64,000 bases of DNA, taken from contig NZ_PVNL01000124.1 in the NCBI RefSeq assembly GCF_002994635.1, positions 62,001-126,000 of the forward strand, given 5' to 3'. Origin of the DNA: Enhygromyxa salina (lineage in GTDB: Bacteria > Myxococcota_A > Polyangia > Nannocystales > Nannocystaceae). The notes under the pieces were generated by a model that did no database searches, had not been told where the DNA came from, and saw only the letters and a list, made by a program, of their open reading frames with translations. Of the stretch, positions 15,655-23,756 are shown one piece after another (the first letter of the stretch is position 1; every line of letters starts with the position of its first letter). Both the position numbers and the translations under genes were made by a program.

Positions 15655-16608
15655 ATGCCCGGATCCAGCCTGCTCACTCTGCTCGATGACATCACGACGA
15701 TCCTCGACGACGTCGCCACCTTCACCAAGGTCGCGACACAGAAGACCGCGGGCGTGCTCGGTGATGACCTGGCCCTCAACGCGCAGCAGGTCACCGGGGT
15801 CAAGGCCAGCCGCGAGCTGCCGGTCGTGTGGGCGGTCTTCAAGGGGTCGATGATCAACAAGACGATCCTCGTGCCCGCCGCGCTGGCGATCAGCGCGTTC
15901 GCCCCGTGGGGCATCACGCCGCTGTTGGTCCTGGGGGGGCTGTTCCTCTGTTACGAGGGCGTCGAGAAGCTCGCCCACAAGTTCTTGCACCCCAAGGCCG
16001 AGATCGAGGCGCACAAGGCCAAGCTCGCCGCGGCGGTCGTCGATCCCACGGTCGACTTGGTCGCGCTCGAGCGCGACAAGATCAAAGGCGCGATCAAGAC
16101 GGACTTGATCCTCTCGGCCGAGATCATCGTGATCGCGCTTGGCACCGTCTCATCCGAGCCGTTCGTGACTCGGGTTGGCGTGCTGATCGGCATCGCGGTG
16201 CTCATCACGGTCGGCGTGTACGGACTGGTCGCGGGGATCGTGAAGCTCGACGACGTCGGCCTGTACCTGACCCGGCGCGAGGGCGAGGGGCGCCTGGTCG
16301 ACGTGGCCCACCGCGTGGGTCGGTTCTTGGTCAGCGCGGCGCCGTACCTGATGAAGTTTCTGTCGATCGCCGGGACCGCGGCGATGTTCCTGGTTGGCGG
16401 CGGCATCCTCACCCACGGCATCCCCCCGCTGCACCACGTGCTCGAGCAGGCGACCGCGTGGGCGACGGGCGTCGGCGCCTTCGCGGGCTGGGTCACCCCG
16501 CAGCTGCTCAACGCGCTGACCGGCGTCCTCGCGGGGGCGATCGTGCTCGCGTTGGTGACGCTGGTGGGCAAGTTGCGGCCGGCCAAGCCCAATCCCACCC
16601 AGCCGTGA
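15655..16608 (+). CDS. DUF808 (YedI-type) inner-membrane protein
   Basis: 317 residues from ATG 15655, which matches the family start (MPGSSLLTLLDDITTILDDV). Characteristic segments are KTAGVLGDDLALNAQQVTG, RELPVVWAVFKGSMINK, and GGLFLCYEGVEKLAHKFLH. Several hydrophobic helices follow (about 77-98, 150-170, 178-205, 245-265, 293-310). This is the whole DUF808 length. The family is conserved in proteobacteria but has no proven function. Transcribed divergently from the DUF4349 gene across a 218-bp gap with no other gene. Confidence 0.9.
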   Translation: MPGSSLLTLLDDITTILDDVATFTKVATQKTAGVLGDDLALNAQQVTGVKASRELPVVWAVFKGSMINKTILVPAALAISAFAPWGITPLLVLGGLFLCYEGVEKLAHKFLHPKAEIEAHKAKLAAAVVDPTVDLVALERDKIKGAIKTDLILSAEIIVIALGTVSSEPFVTRVGVLIGIAVLITVGVYGLVAGIVKLDDVGLYLTRREGEGRLVDVAHRVGRFLVSAAPYLMKFLSIAGTAAMFLVGGGILTHGIPPLHHVLEQATAWATGVGAFAGWVTPQLLNALTGVLAGAIVLALVTLVGKLRPAKPNPTQP

Positions 16609-16669
16609 AGCGACCGCGCGAGCCAGACGGCGCAGTCGAAGTTCCGCTCCGATCGTGCCTGGCTGCACA

Positions 16670-19600
16670 CTAGCGCTCGAAATAGAACAGGTAGCCGACC
16701 TTCGCCCTGTCGAGCACCGCCTGCTCGGCCAAATGCTCGATGCGTGTGTCGTCGGCTCGGAACCAATTGTTGTTGGTGCGTTCCTTGACATAAGCGACGT
16801 AGTGGCCCACATTTGTGAAACCTCCAATGTGCTCGATGACCCCGCGGAGTTCGAACTGTATTCCGCCGATTGTCAACTGCGGGGTGACCTGCACCGCAGC
16901 TGTGATTTTGTGTGGTGCGCCATCGCGCCACTCAAACCGTGCAAGCTGCAGCACGAAGCGCTGTGGCGCATTACCGTGCCAGCTCGTCACCTCCTGTGCC
17001 AGCGGCAGGTCTTGATAAATTGTACCGTTGATGTGGGCCTCGTGAAGAGAGACGTCGGGGGGGCCTGGGCGGTTCCACGCCGCCGCAACCGCCTGGTCGA
17101 GCGTTGGGTGACCGCCTGGTGGAATGATCACGAGGCTGTGATCTTGGACGTCGGGGTTGAGCACCCAGCCCTCGGCGTCCAGCTCGGTCACATCGACGGT
17201 CGGCCCGGGTCCGGTGGGGTTTGGGACCGTGTAGCGCCGCCTCAGCTGCAGTTGGACTTGCTGGTCGAGGCATGGGGTGTCGAGCAGATGCCCCCAGACT
17301 TGACTGGGGTCCTCTTGGGTCCCTACCCCCACCTGAATGCTGGTGACGAGTTCATCGCGCAGCCCGATGACCGATCGGGTGTAGCGCACCTGCTCGTCGA
17401 CGCGCGTGTACGTCCCATTTGCTGCGTCGTTTCGGTAGTTCGTCACGACGTTTCGCAGCGGCATCGAGGCGATCGCGGCTACCGTGTCGACGTAGGTCGA
17501 GTGGATCAAGACCTGGAGCGTCGAGGCGAGGTAGCAGGTATTGCCCATGTTCTGGAAACCCACGACCTCCACGGTTTCGTTGTGTACCTCGTCCGTTGCG
17601 GACGCGCCAGCGGTCCCGGCGTGCTGAACGATGTCGGGAGCAGCCATGTGCCACCACTGATAATCTGCGAGCGGCCGCGGGAGCTGGTTGGTGCCGCAGT
17701 GAATCTCGCCGTGCTCCAGATGAAAGTCGGCCCAGTCGTTCAGGAACTCGAATGTCACCTCGAGCTCGGTCAACTTGTCGTGGAGGTACTTCTCGAACAC
17801 GTAGGCGCCGCTAACGACCGGGCCAAAGGGCTTGGGTACCAGGCAGTGCGTCGCCTCTGCATGACTGAGCACGAGCATGTTGACGCTGTCGCCCGTGACC
17901 GGAATCTTCCCGTGAAACAGCACCGGAACATCGAGCACGTCCCCCTCATCGATCTCGAGTTCGCGGATCAGCGTCGCGCGAGCGTTGTCAATGACCGGCT
18001 GAATCTTGCGGGCAAAATCCAAGAACAGCTCGCGGTGTGAATTGAAGTAGTCGCGCGCGCTCGTCCTGAAGATGTTGCCATCGTCGACCAGGCCGCGCTC
18101 GTTCGGCAGCTCGAACCCGGCGGCTGGGGTGACCGCTTCGGTAGCGGGGTAGTGCGTAGCGATGAATTTCTCGTCGATCGTTGTCTCGCGATGCTCTTCA
18201 TGTTTTTTTACGGCGCGCGCGATCACGGCCGCGACATCCGCCGTTGCCGGGTTTGCCTCCGCGGCGACCTCGAGCAACATCAGCAACGCGAGTCGTGAGT
18301 TGGCAAATAGGAGCTTGAATGGCCATTTCGGGTTCGGTTTGCTGCTGCGATCAGGCAAAAAGGCGAGCATCTCGTCGACGTGGCCCACCTTGAGCCACGT
18401 GGAGTCGATGCGAATGGCCGACTGCACCCGTTGGGCGTCGAGGAAGCCGGCGTGGTTGCACTCGAAGTTTTCTTGGTGACCGTAGATGATACGGCCAAAG
18501 GGATGCTGCTCGGTCGGCGGGCTCACCATGTAGTTACCGCCGTTGTCCTGCGACGATCCCGTGCCCGCTCCGACGCGGCGGTCGAGCAGCGCGATGTCGG
18601 GCCCGGACGGCACGATTGAGAGACCCGCTTGTTGGTCGAGCCCCGTCATCACGACGCGAACCTGATAGTGGGGCGCGGTCGCGTACCCACTCTTGATGAG
18701 GTCGCGACAGAACCCCTTTGTCGCAGCCCTCTGCGCGAGCGTGGTGCGTGATTCGCTTCCTGCTGTCGTCGCAAACGCCTGGATTGACGCCGCTATATCC
18801 AGAGGTTCATCCGTCAGGTCCTTTACGTAGACCACTTCGGTCGGGTCGAGGTCATTGGCCATCAGCCACGGTGCGATACGCACGACGGCGCTTTGTTCGA
18901 CTTCATCGCCGCGTCCCGTTGGTGGCGTGAACCGGAACGTGAGCGTGACCTCCCACTGTGTGTCATCTGTGACCTCCGGGAACGCCACCGCCTCGATCCA
19001 CAGCGACGCGTTGTCTGTTCCGTTGGAGTCGTGAATGGCATCGAACGCCGCGACGCCCGGTTGCAGATCGAACGAAGCCTTGGTGTCGTATTCTGGGCGC
19101 TTTGCGGCCGCAGCGATGCGACCCCACAATTCATCGAGTCGGCCGAGAAACTCGGTGGGACCAGGTACCATGAGCTTCTCGGCGGCCGCCTCGTTCAGCT
19201 TGATGACCAGGTCGTCCCACGAGGAGACCGTTTGGTCCTGCAGTCCCCGAACCGCAGCCTCCAGGCGCTTGGATTCCTTTATTGCCTGTGCGGCCTTCCT
19301 GATGGCCCCAAAATTGAGTTTCTTGCCGATGACGAGATGCTGCTCGAGAGTAGCCTTGTGCTTGGCGATCTCGGGCTCGAGCTGGTTGAGGTGGTGCCGC
19401 TTGTACGCCTCATGGGCCGCGGGCAGGTAGTGCTCCTGGCACGCCGTCTTGAAGGTGGCCTCGTCTGGAAACGATTGACCGGTGAGTTTAGCTGCCATGC
19501 CCTCGCAACCCTCGATCGCGACCTTCGGCTCGATGTTGATTGCGGCGCTGTGCGACGCCCCCTCCAAGCCGGGCAGCTCGTCGAGCTGGTAGGTGCAGTT

Positions 19601-20224
19601 CGTCTCGCGCTGCTCGATCACGGCTTGGGCCCCATGCTGCTGCCCGGTGTAGCCCTCGCTGGGGCCGTATACCCGGACCTTTTCAGGCTTGTCGACCGAG
19701 AGCGATGCGGTCCATCCCTCGAGATAGGTCCCCGCCCAACGCAACTGGATCTCGGCCCGCTCGAGGACCAGGTCCTCGGGGTTGTCGTACACCTTCAGCT
19801 TCGGGAGGATGATCGCGCCTTTGCTGGCGAGGCCCCACGCCCACTCCACATTGTTCGCGGGCTCATCGTCGACGCGGCCGTCCCGATCGACATCGAGGTG
19901 CATGGCGAGCCGCGACGAGCGGCTCTTGATCACGTTATTCCCGAACAGGCGCACGGTATTGGGCGCGTCGGAGACTGGACGCTCGACATCCTCGACCACC
20001 CCGAAGTCCACGACCTGGCCCTTGGACTGCCAGATCAGGGCGTCTCGCAAGTGCCCGAGTTTGATCAACGGATGGCCTCCTGTGAACTTCAGCCAGACGT
20101 TGTCGTTGAGCTTGGTGATGCTGGGCTGTTCGGGCTGCAAGTTTTCGATGATCCACCGCTTCGCCTCCTCGCCACGCAGGATCCCGACGCCTTTGACCTT
20201 GATGAATACGTTTTTCCACTTCAC
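16670..20224 (-). CDS. Peptidylarginine deiminase (PAD) - ubiquitin-specific protease (USP/C19) fusion
   Basis: 1184 residues, GTG start at 20224 preceded by AGGGAG. PAD part: LDVDRDGRVDD (110-120) and WAWGLASKGAIIL (128-140) match the calcium-binding middle domain. After a helical insert (about 240-385) come LWIEAVAFPEV and VVRIAPWLM, then the catalytic domain with all four PAD4-equivalent residues: Asp508 (FCRD), His615 and Asp617 (VGHVDE), Cys843 (HGEIHCGTN). LVPKPFGPVV and YQWWHMAAP are PAD signatures. USP part (about 885-1184): Cys box FQNMGNTCYLASTLQVL with Asn892 and Cys897, QRFVLQLARFEW, His box GHYVAY with His1141, and WFRADD with Asp1158. It should convert protein arginine to citrulline and cleave ubiquitin or ubiquitin-like conjugates. 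No signal peptide. By eye GC is lower than in the neighbours. It lies 12 bp behind the LysM gene. Two PAD4 substrate arginines (372/374 region) appear replaced. Confidence 0.9.
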   Translation of the reverse strand: MKWKNVFIKVKGVGILRGEEAKRWIIENLQPEQPSITKLNDNVWLKFTGGHPLIKLGHLRDALIWQSKGQVVDFGVVEDVERPVSDAPNTVRLFGNNVIKSRSSRLAMHLDVDRDGRVDDEPANNVEWAWGLASKGAIILPKLKVYDNPEDLVLERAEIQLRWAGTYLEGWTASLSVDKPEKVRVYGPSEGYTGQQHGAQAVIEQRETNCTYQLDELPGLEGASHSAAINIEPKVAIEGCEGMAAKLTGQSFPDEATFKTACQEHYLPAAHEAYKRHHLNQLEPEIAKHKATLEQHLVIGKKLNFGAIRKAAQAIKESKRLEAAVRGLQDQTVSSWDDLVIKLNEAAAEKLMVPGPTEFLGRLDELWGRIAAAAKRPEYDTKASFDLQPGVAAFDAIHDSNGTDNASLWIEAVAFPEVTDDTQWEVTLTFRFTPPTGRGDEVEQSAVVRIAPWLMANDLDPTEVVYVKDLTDEPLDIAASIQAFATTAGSESRTTLAQRAATKGFCRDLIKSGYATAPHYQVRVVMTGLDQQAGLSIVPSGPDIALLDRRVGAGTGSSQDNGGNYMVSPPTEQHPFGRIIYGHQENFECNHAGFLDAQRVQSAIRIDSTWLKVGHVDEMLAFLPDRSSKPNPKWPFKLLFANSRLALLMLLEVAAEANPATADVAAVIARAVKKHEEHRETTIDEKFIATHYPATEAVTPAAGFELPNERGLVDDGNIFRTSARDYFNSHRELFLDFARKIQPVIDNARATLIRELEIDEGDVLDVPVLFHGKIPVTGDSVNMLVLSHAEATHCLVPKPFGPVVSGAYVFEKYLHDKLTELEVTFEFLNDWADFHLEHGEIHCGTNQLPRPLADYQWWHMAAPDIVQHAGTAGASATDEVHNETVEVVGFQNMGNTCYLASTLQVLIHSTYVDTVAAIASMPLRNVVTNYRNDAANGTYTRVDEQVRYTRSVIGLRDELVTSIQVGVGTQEDPSQVWGHLLDTPCLDQQVQLQLRRRYTVPNPTGPGPTVDVTELDAEGWVLNPDVQDHSLVIIPPGGHPTLDQAVAAAWNRPGPPDVSLHEAHINGTIYQDLPLAQEVTSWHGNAPQRFVLQLARFEWRDGAPHKITAAVQVTPQLTIGGIQFELRGVIEHIGGFTNVGHYVAYVKERTNNNWFRADDTRIEHLAEQAVLDRAKVGYLFYFER

Positions 20225-20236
20225 GCCGCGAACTCC

Positions 20237-20869
20237 CTATTCACCGTAAGCGCGCACGAGAGCATCGCGCGTGGGGTCGTCGATGAGGCCATGGGCATCG
20301 AGCCCGTGACTCGCTTGAAACTCCTGAAGCGACAGCTCCAGGGCGTCGGACAGTTCGCCGTCGACGGCGCCATGGAAGAATCCGAGATTGCGCAGCCGTC
20401 CCTGCACGCCGCTGAGCTCATCGATGGGATCGAGGTGCCCGATGCTCAGGTCGTGTGCTTCGGCGCCGCCGTGGAACAGGATCCGCCCGGTGCGTGCGGA
20501 CGGTGGGATCCACACCTCGACCGCGCCGTTGGCATCCGTCAATCCAGTCTCGACCTCGACTGCGTTGATCTCCAGCGTGTAGACCTCGTCTGCGCGGGGG
20601 CGATCGTCCAGGAAGAACTGCACGCGGAGGCGGGCCGGGACGCCCTTGCGTTGGAAACGATGGCGCTCGTCGGTCGCGCCCACATAGGTTCGAACTCGCT
20701 TGTCGGGGACCGTCACCACGTCGCCCGGGAACAGGGTGTTCGGATCGCCCCGCAGCGCCCTGAGGTCGGCGTTGTCCGGGTCGTTCCAGACCGTGTCGGG
20801 ATGGATGCCATGCGCGAACCCGATGCTCGAGATCGAATCTCCCTGGACCACGGTGTGCTTGATCGGCAT
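20237..20869 (-). CDS. LysM / beta-domain / peptidoglycan-binding protein (putative effector adaptor)
   Basis: 210 residues from the ATG at 20869 (MPIKHTVVQGDSISSIGFAH). LysM motif at about 4-55 (DTVWNDPDNADLRALR, LFPGDVVTVP). A middle beta-sandwich-like region (about 70-140) has VEVETGLTDANGAVEVWIPP, the Ig/CarbReg-like pattern. A peptidoglycan_binding_1-type domain (about 145-208) has GVQGRLRNLGFFHGAVDGEL and ALELSLQEFQASHGLDAHG. There is no signal peptide, which suits a particle component better than a secreted wall enzyme. Proteins of this exact architecture are often found beside type VI secretion or extracellular contractile injection genes, so it may act as an adaptor or spike-loading protein for the PAD-USP protein encoded 12 bp downstream. 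That role is inference. Confidence 0.82.
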   Translation of the reverse strand: MPIKHTVVQGDSISSIGFAHGIHPDTVWNDPDNADLRALRGDPNTLFPGDVVTVPDKRVRTYVGATDERHRFQRKGVPARLRVQFFLDDRPRADEVYTLEINAVEVETGLTDANGAVEVWIPPSARTGRILFHGGAEAHDLSIGHLDPIDELSGVQGRLRNLGFFHGAVDGELSDALELSLQEFQASHGLDAHGLIDDPTRDALVRAYGE

Positions 20870-21176
20870 GACTGCTCGCCGCGCATCATACCGACTCGTG
20901 ACGGGAAGCAAAGCGAGACACGGCGGGACGGCGCCGGGTGGATTCCCGCGCGCCCAAGTCGGTGCCGGTCCAACGCGGTGACTGTCGCCTGCGGGGTGCT
21001 GGCGCAGCTGGCTGGTTGGCTGGATTTTGCGGTTGAGACCGGTGGATTGAGCATCGGTGGGCGACTCGGCGCCTGTCCGGCCCGGCGTTCACTCGATTCA
21101 CAAAAGACGAGATGATACGGTGTCACGTGCTCGTTGTGACCCACGCCCGAAGCGCGCCCGCGGGCCCCCACGACTG
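20870..21176. other. Divergent intergenic region, no gene seen
   Basis: About 307 bp between the LysM adaptor (minus) and the triple-repeat protein (plus). I see no conserved gene or strong hairpin. It should hold the promoters of both transcription units. Confidence 0.5.
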
Positions 21177-22346
21177 ATGCGTGTTCGTCTGCGCGGCTGG
21201 TTTCGTTTGATCACGCTCGTGCCTTGGCACGAGGCGCAGGCGCGGCTCGCCCATGACGAGCCGACCTTGGAGGTCGAGCAGCTGCGTTGGCTGATCGCCG
21301 AGGTCCCGGGCGTGGCGACGTCGCTGCGCGCGCTGCTGTTTGAACTCGGCGAGGCCGCGTCGCTCGGCTTTGTCGCCGACGCCGAGCTGGCCGAGCGCGT
21401 GGCCAACCAGATCCGTCGCGGATACCTGCGCGTCGAGACCGAGCCCGATGTGCCGATGAGCTCGGACGAGGTCCAGCGCTTCGACTGGTCAGCGTCAGCG
21501 CCCGAGTCCGAGCCGCTCGGCGTCATCGGGGGCGATCACCACTGGGTCGAGGTCGAACTCGTGGATGAGAGCGGCGCGCCGGTGGCTGACGAGCGCTGCC
21601 GGATCGTGCTCCCCAACGGGAGTGAACGGGTGGCTCACACCAACCACGATGGCTTGGTCCGGATCGATCGAACCGTCGCCGGTTCATGCACCATCACCTT
21701 CCCCGAGCTCGACGCGGAGGCCACCGCCTCGCTGACAGGCCTGCCCCATCGGGACACCGAGGGCATGCAGGGCGTACAGGGCGCCGGCTTAGCGACAGGC
21801 TTAGCGACAGGTTCCCACCACTGGGTCGAGGTCGAACTCGTGGACGAGAGCGGTGCTGGCGTGGCTGGGGAGCCGTGCGAGATCAGGCTGCCGACCGGCG
21901 AGCTGCTACGCCAGCGGACCGACGCTCGCGGGTTGGTCCGGATCCCGAGCATCGCGGCCGTGGGCGACTGCGAGATTCGATTTCCCGAGCTCGACGAGGG
22001 CGCTGTGGCGTCGCTTTACCCGGTTGGGCGCCAGGACACGCAGACCACGAGGGCGACGCAGGCCACGACGACCACGACGACCACGACGACCGCCCCGCTG
22101 CTCAACCAGTTCGACGACGTCAGCGATCCGCCCGCTCATTGGATTGAGGTCGAGCTCGTGGACGAGAGCGGCGCGGGCGTGGCTGGGGAGCTGTGCGAGA
22201 TCAAGCTGCCGACCGGCGAGCAGCTACGGCTGCGGACCGACGCCCGCGGGCTGATCCGAGTCCCACGGATCGCCGCGGCGGGCGACTGCACGATCAGCTT
22301 CGTCGAGCTCGACGCGATGGTGTGGGACGAGCTCGCTCGCCCCTAG
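21177..22346 (+). CDS. Protein with three WVEVELVDESG repeats, associated with the PAD-USP locus
   Basis: 389 residues from ATG 21177. The N-terminal 90 residues are helical (EVEQLRWLIAEVPGVATSLR, DAELAERVANQIRRGYL) and unrecognised. Three copies of a 60-residue beta module follow at about 121-183, 214-277 and 321-384. Each has H-W-[VI]-EVELVDESGA, a first Cys, LP.G, a GL[VI]R[IV] turn and a second Cys about 30 residues on, then F-E-L-D; the pairs are Cys141/171, 234/265 and 340/371. Linkers contain LATGLATG and a nine-Thr run. This module resembles the C-terminal beta domains of VgrG-type spike proteins in proteobacteria and myxobacteria. A role with the adjacent effector operon is inferred. 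No signal peptide. Confidence 0.75.
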   Translation: MRVRLRGWFRLITLVPWHEAQARLAHDEPTLEVEQLRWLIAEVPGVATSLRALLFELGEAASLGFVADAELAERVANQIRRGYLRVETEPDVPMSSDEVQRFDWSASAPESEPLGVIGGDHHWVEVELVDESGAPVADERCRIVLPNGSERVAHTNHDGLVRIDRTVAGSCTITFPELDAEATASLTGLPHRDTEGMQGVQGAGLATGLATGSHHWVEVELVDESGAGVAGEPCEIRLPTGELLRQRTDARGLVRIPSIAAVGDCEIRFPELDEGAVASLYPVGRQDTQTTRATQATTTTTTTTTAPLLNQFDDVSDPPAHWIEVELVDESGAGVAGELCEIKLPTGEQLRLRTDARGLIRVPRIAAAGDCTISFVELDAMVWDELARP

Positions 22347-22386
22347 AAATGCGCGAGCGGCTGCAGTCGGCGAAGTGCAGTGCGTA

Positions 22387-22513
22387 TGTGGGGGTCATAT
22401 ACAGCCCCCTTCCAGGGGGCCACACATGCGCTCGCAAACAGCCAGCCCGTTGGGAGCGAGCGAAGCGAGTGACCGCGAAGTGCGAAGCCGCCTGTGGGGG
22501 TCATATACAGCCC
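22387..22513. repeat. 21-bp direct repeat pair between convergent genes
   Basis: TGTGGGGGTCATATACAGCCC occurs at 22387-22407 and again at 22493-22513; the second copy abuts the stop codon of the minus-strand lipoprotein at 22514. Flanking GAAGTGC motifs are also shared. The spacer holds no gene. Origin unknown; it could be a segmental duplication of a 3' end. Confidence 0.7.
22404..22420. terminator. Terminator-like hairpin
   Basis: GCCCCCT (22404-22410) pairs perfectly with AGGGGGC (22414-22420) around TCC. It lies between the convergent triple-repeat gene and the PNGase F-like gene. There is no T tract. Confidence 0.5.
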
Positions 22514-23716
22514 TCATTGGGCCTGGACGTAGAGCGAGAACGGGAAGTTGCCCTGCCCGCCGACGAAGGTCGCGTCGGGGACGTCGAGCACGAACTCGTG
22601 GGTGCCCGCGCTGGCCGGGCCCCAGGGGATGATCCGAATGTCGATCACGTCCCCCGGACACCAGTTGCTGAATGACTGCCACTCTTCGTCTGACTTGGGA
22701 AACTGGCCGTAGATGCCGTTGCCCTGGGTGTTGTAGATGCGGAAGGGCTCACAGGTGTCGCGCCCTGGCTTGTACTGGAGCGCGAGCTCACCATCGACAT
22801 AGGCGTAGTGCTCGCGGCGAATGTACTCTTCGCCCCCCGCGTTCGCGCCGTGGTTCGAGGTGATCAGCACGAGCTGAGCGTTGTCGGTGTCCGCGTCGAG
22901 CTCGAATTCCACGGTCTTGCGGGTGGTGCCGATCGCGTCGCTGGCCCCCTCGGCGTAGTTGTTGAACGCCTCGCCGATCGCCAGCGGGAGCAAGACATTG
23001 AAGTCTTCGGGCGCCTGCATGCTGTCGGTGTAGAGCAGCAGCGAGCCGAGCTGGGTGTCGATCCGACCCTCGCACCCGGGGACCTCGGTGTTGGCGGCGT
23101 AGGGCACCCCAAAGATGCTCAGCTCGAACCACAGGTCGTACTCGGCGAGCAGGGCCTCGTTCTTCAAGATCGGCGCGACGCTGTCGACCTCGAATTCGTA
23201 GGGGACCTCCTTGGGGTTCTTGTTCATGTTCATGAACGGCGTGATGAACCGGGCCAGCTCGACGCGCTGGACGTCCGCGGGCACGTAGGTCTGCGCGCCC
23301 TTGGGGACCAGCGCGAGGTGGACGGCGCCGATCCTGTCGTAGTTGTCACACAGCGCGCCGACGATCACGCCGATCTTCAGGGTGTTCTGGATCTTGGCGA
23401 CCTGCTCGTCGGTGAACTTGATCGCGTGCAGCGAGTTGCTGTGCCGCAGCACGCCCTCGGGCACGGGCTCGTCCACGGTCGCGGCGTAGCCGTCGTAGAA
23501 CACGACGTCCTCCATGACCCAGATGATCTCGGGATCTGGGTCGGGGACCGGATCGCCGTCGCCATCACCGTCGCCGTCACCACCGTCGGTGTCGGTGCTC
23601 CCCTCGGTCCCGGTGGTCTCGCCCTCGCCGATATCGTCGGCCTGCGGACCCCCGCAAGCGAGGGGTGCAGCCAGCAGGCAGACACACGGGATGGAGCGAA
23701 GGAGCGTCGACCTCAT
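22514..23716 (-). CDS. Lipoprotein related to peptide-N-glycosidase F (PNGase F)
   Basis: 400 residues. Signal peptide with lipobox PLAC (Cys21), then Thr/Glu and Gly-Asp linkers (DNA about 23540-23620). The folded part (about 65-400) resembles the two jelly-roll domains of PNGase F. The clearest match is near the C-terminus: LITSNHGANAGGEEYIRREH, then C-[EP]-F, a Gly-Gln segment and FSNWCPGD followed by beta strands. PNGase F removes N-linked glycans from asparagine of glycoproteins. The three catalytic acids of the type enzyme could not be placed with certainty by eye, so activity is unproven. The lipid anchor puts it on the outer surface. It lies next to a peptide importer and the PAD-USP locus. 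Confidence 0.65.
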   Translation of the reverse strand: MRSTLLRSIPCVCLLAAPLACGGPQADDIGEGETTGTEGSTDTDGGDGDGDGDGDPVPDPDPEIIWVMEDVVFYDGYAATVDEPVPEGVLRHSNSLHAIKFTDEQVAKIQNTLKIGVIVGALCDNYDRIGAVHLALVPKGAQTYVPADVQRVELARFITPFMNMNKNPKEVPYEFEVDSVAPILKNEALLAEYDLWFELSIFGVPYAANTEVPGCEGRIDTQLGSLLLYTDSMQAPEDFNVLLPLAIGEAFNNYAEGASDAIGTTRKTVEFELDADTDNAQLVLITSNHGANAGGEEYIRREHYAYVDGELALQYKPGRDTCEPFRIYNTQGNGIYGQFPKSDEEWQSFSNWCPGDVIDIRIIPWGPASAGTHEFVLDVPDATFVGGQGNFPFSLYVQAQ

Positions 23717-23756
23717 CCGCGCAGGGTAGCAGATCGGGAGGTCCGCTCGGCGCGCG

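Noticed and set aside
16670-20224. Porphyromonas-type (PPAD/agmatine deiminase) enzyme
   Set aside because: The calcium-site loop DVDRDG, VGHVDE and HGEIHCGTN, and WWHMAAP are those of the extended vertebrate/cyanobacterial PAD type.
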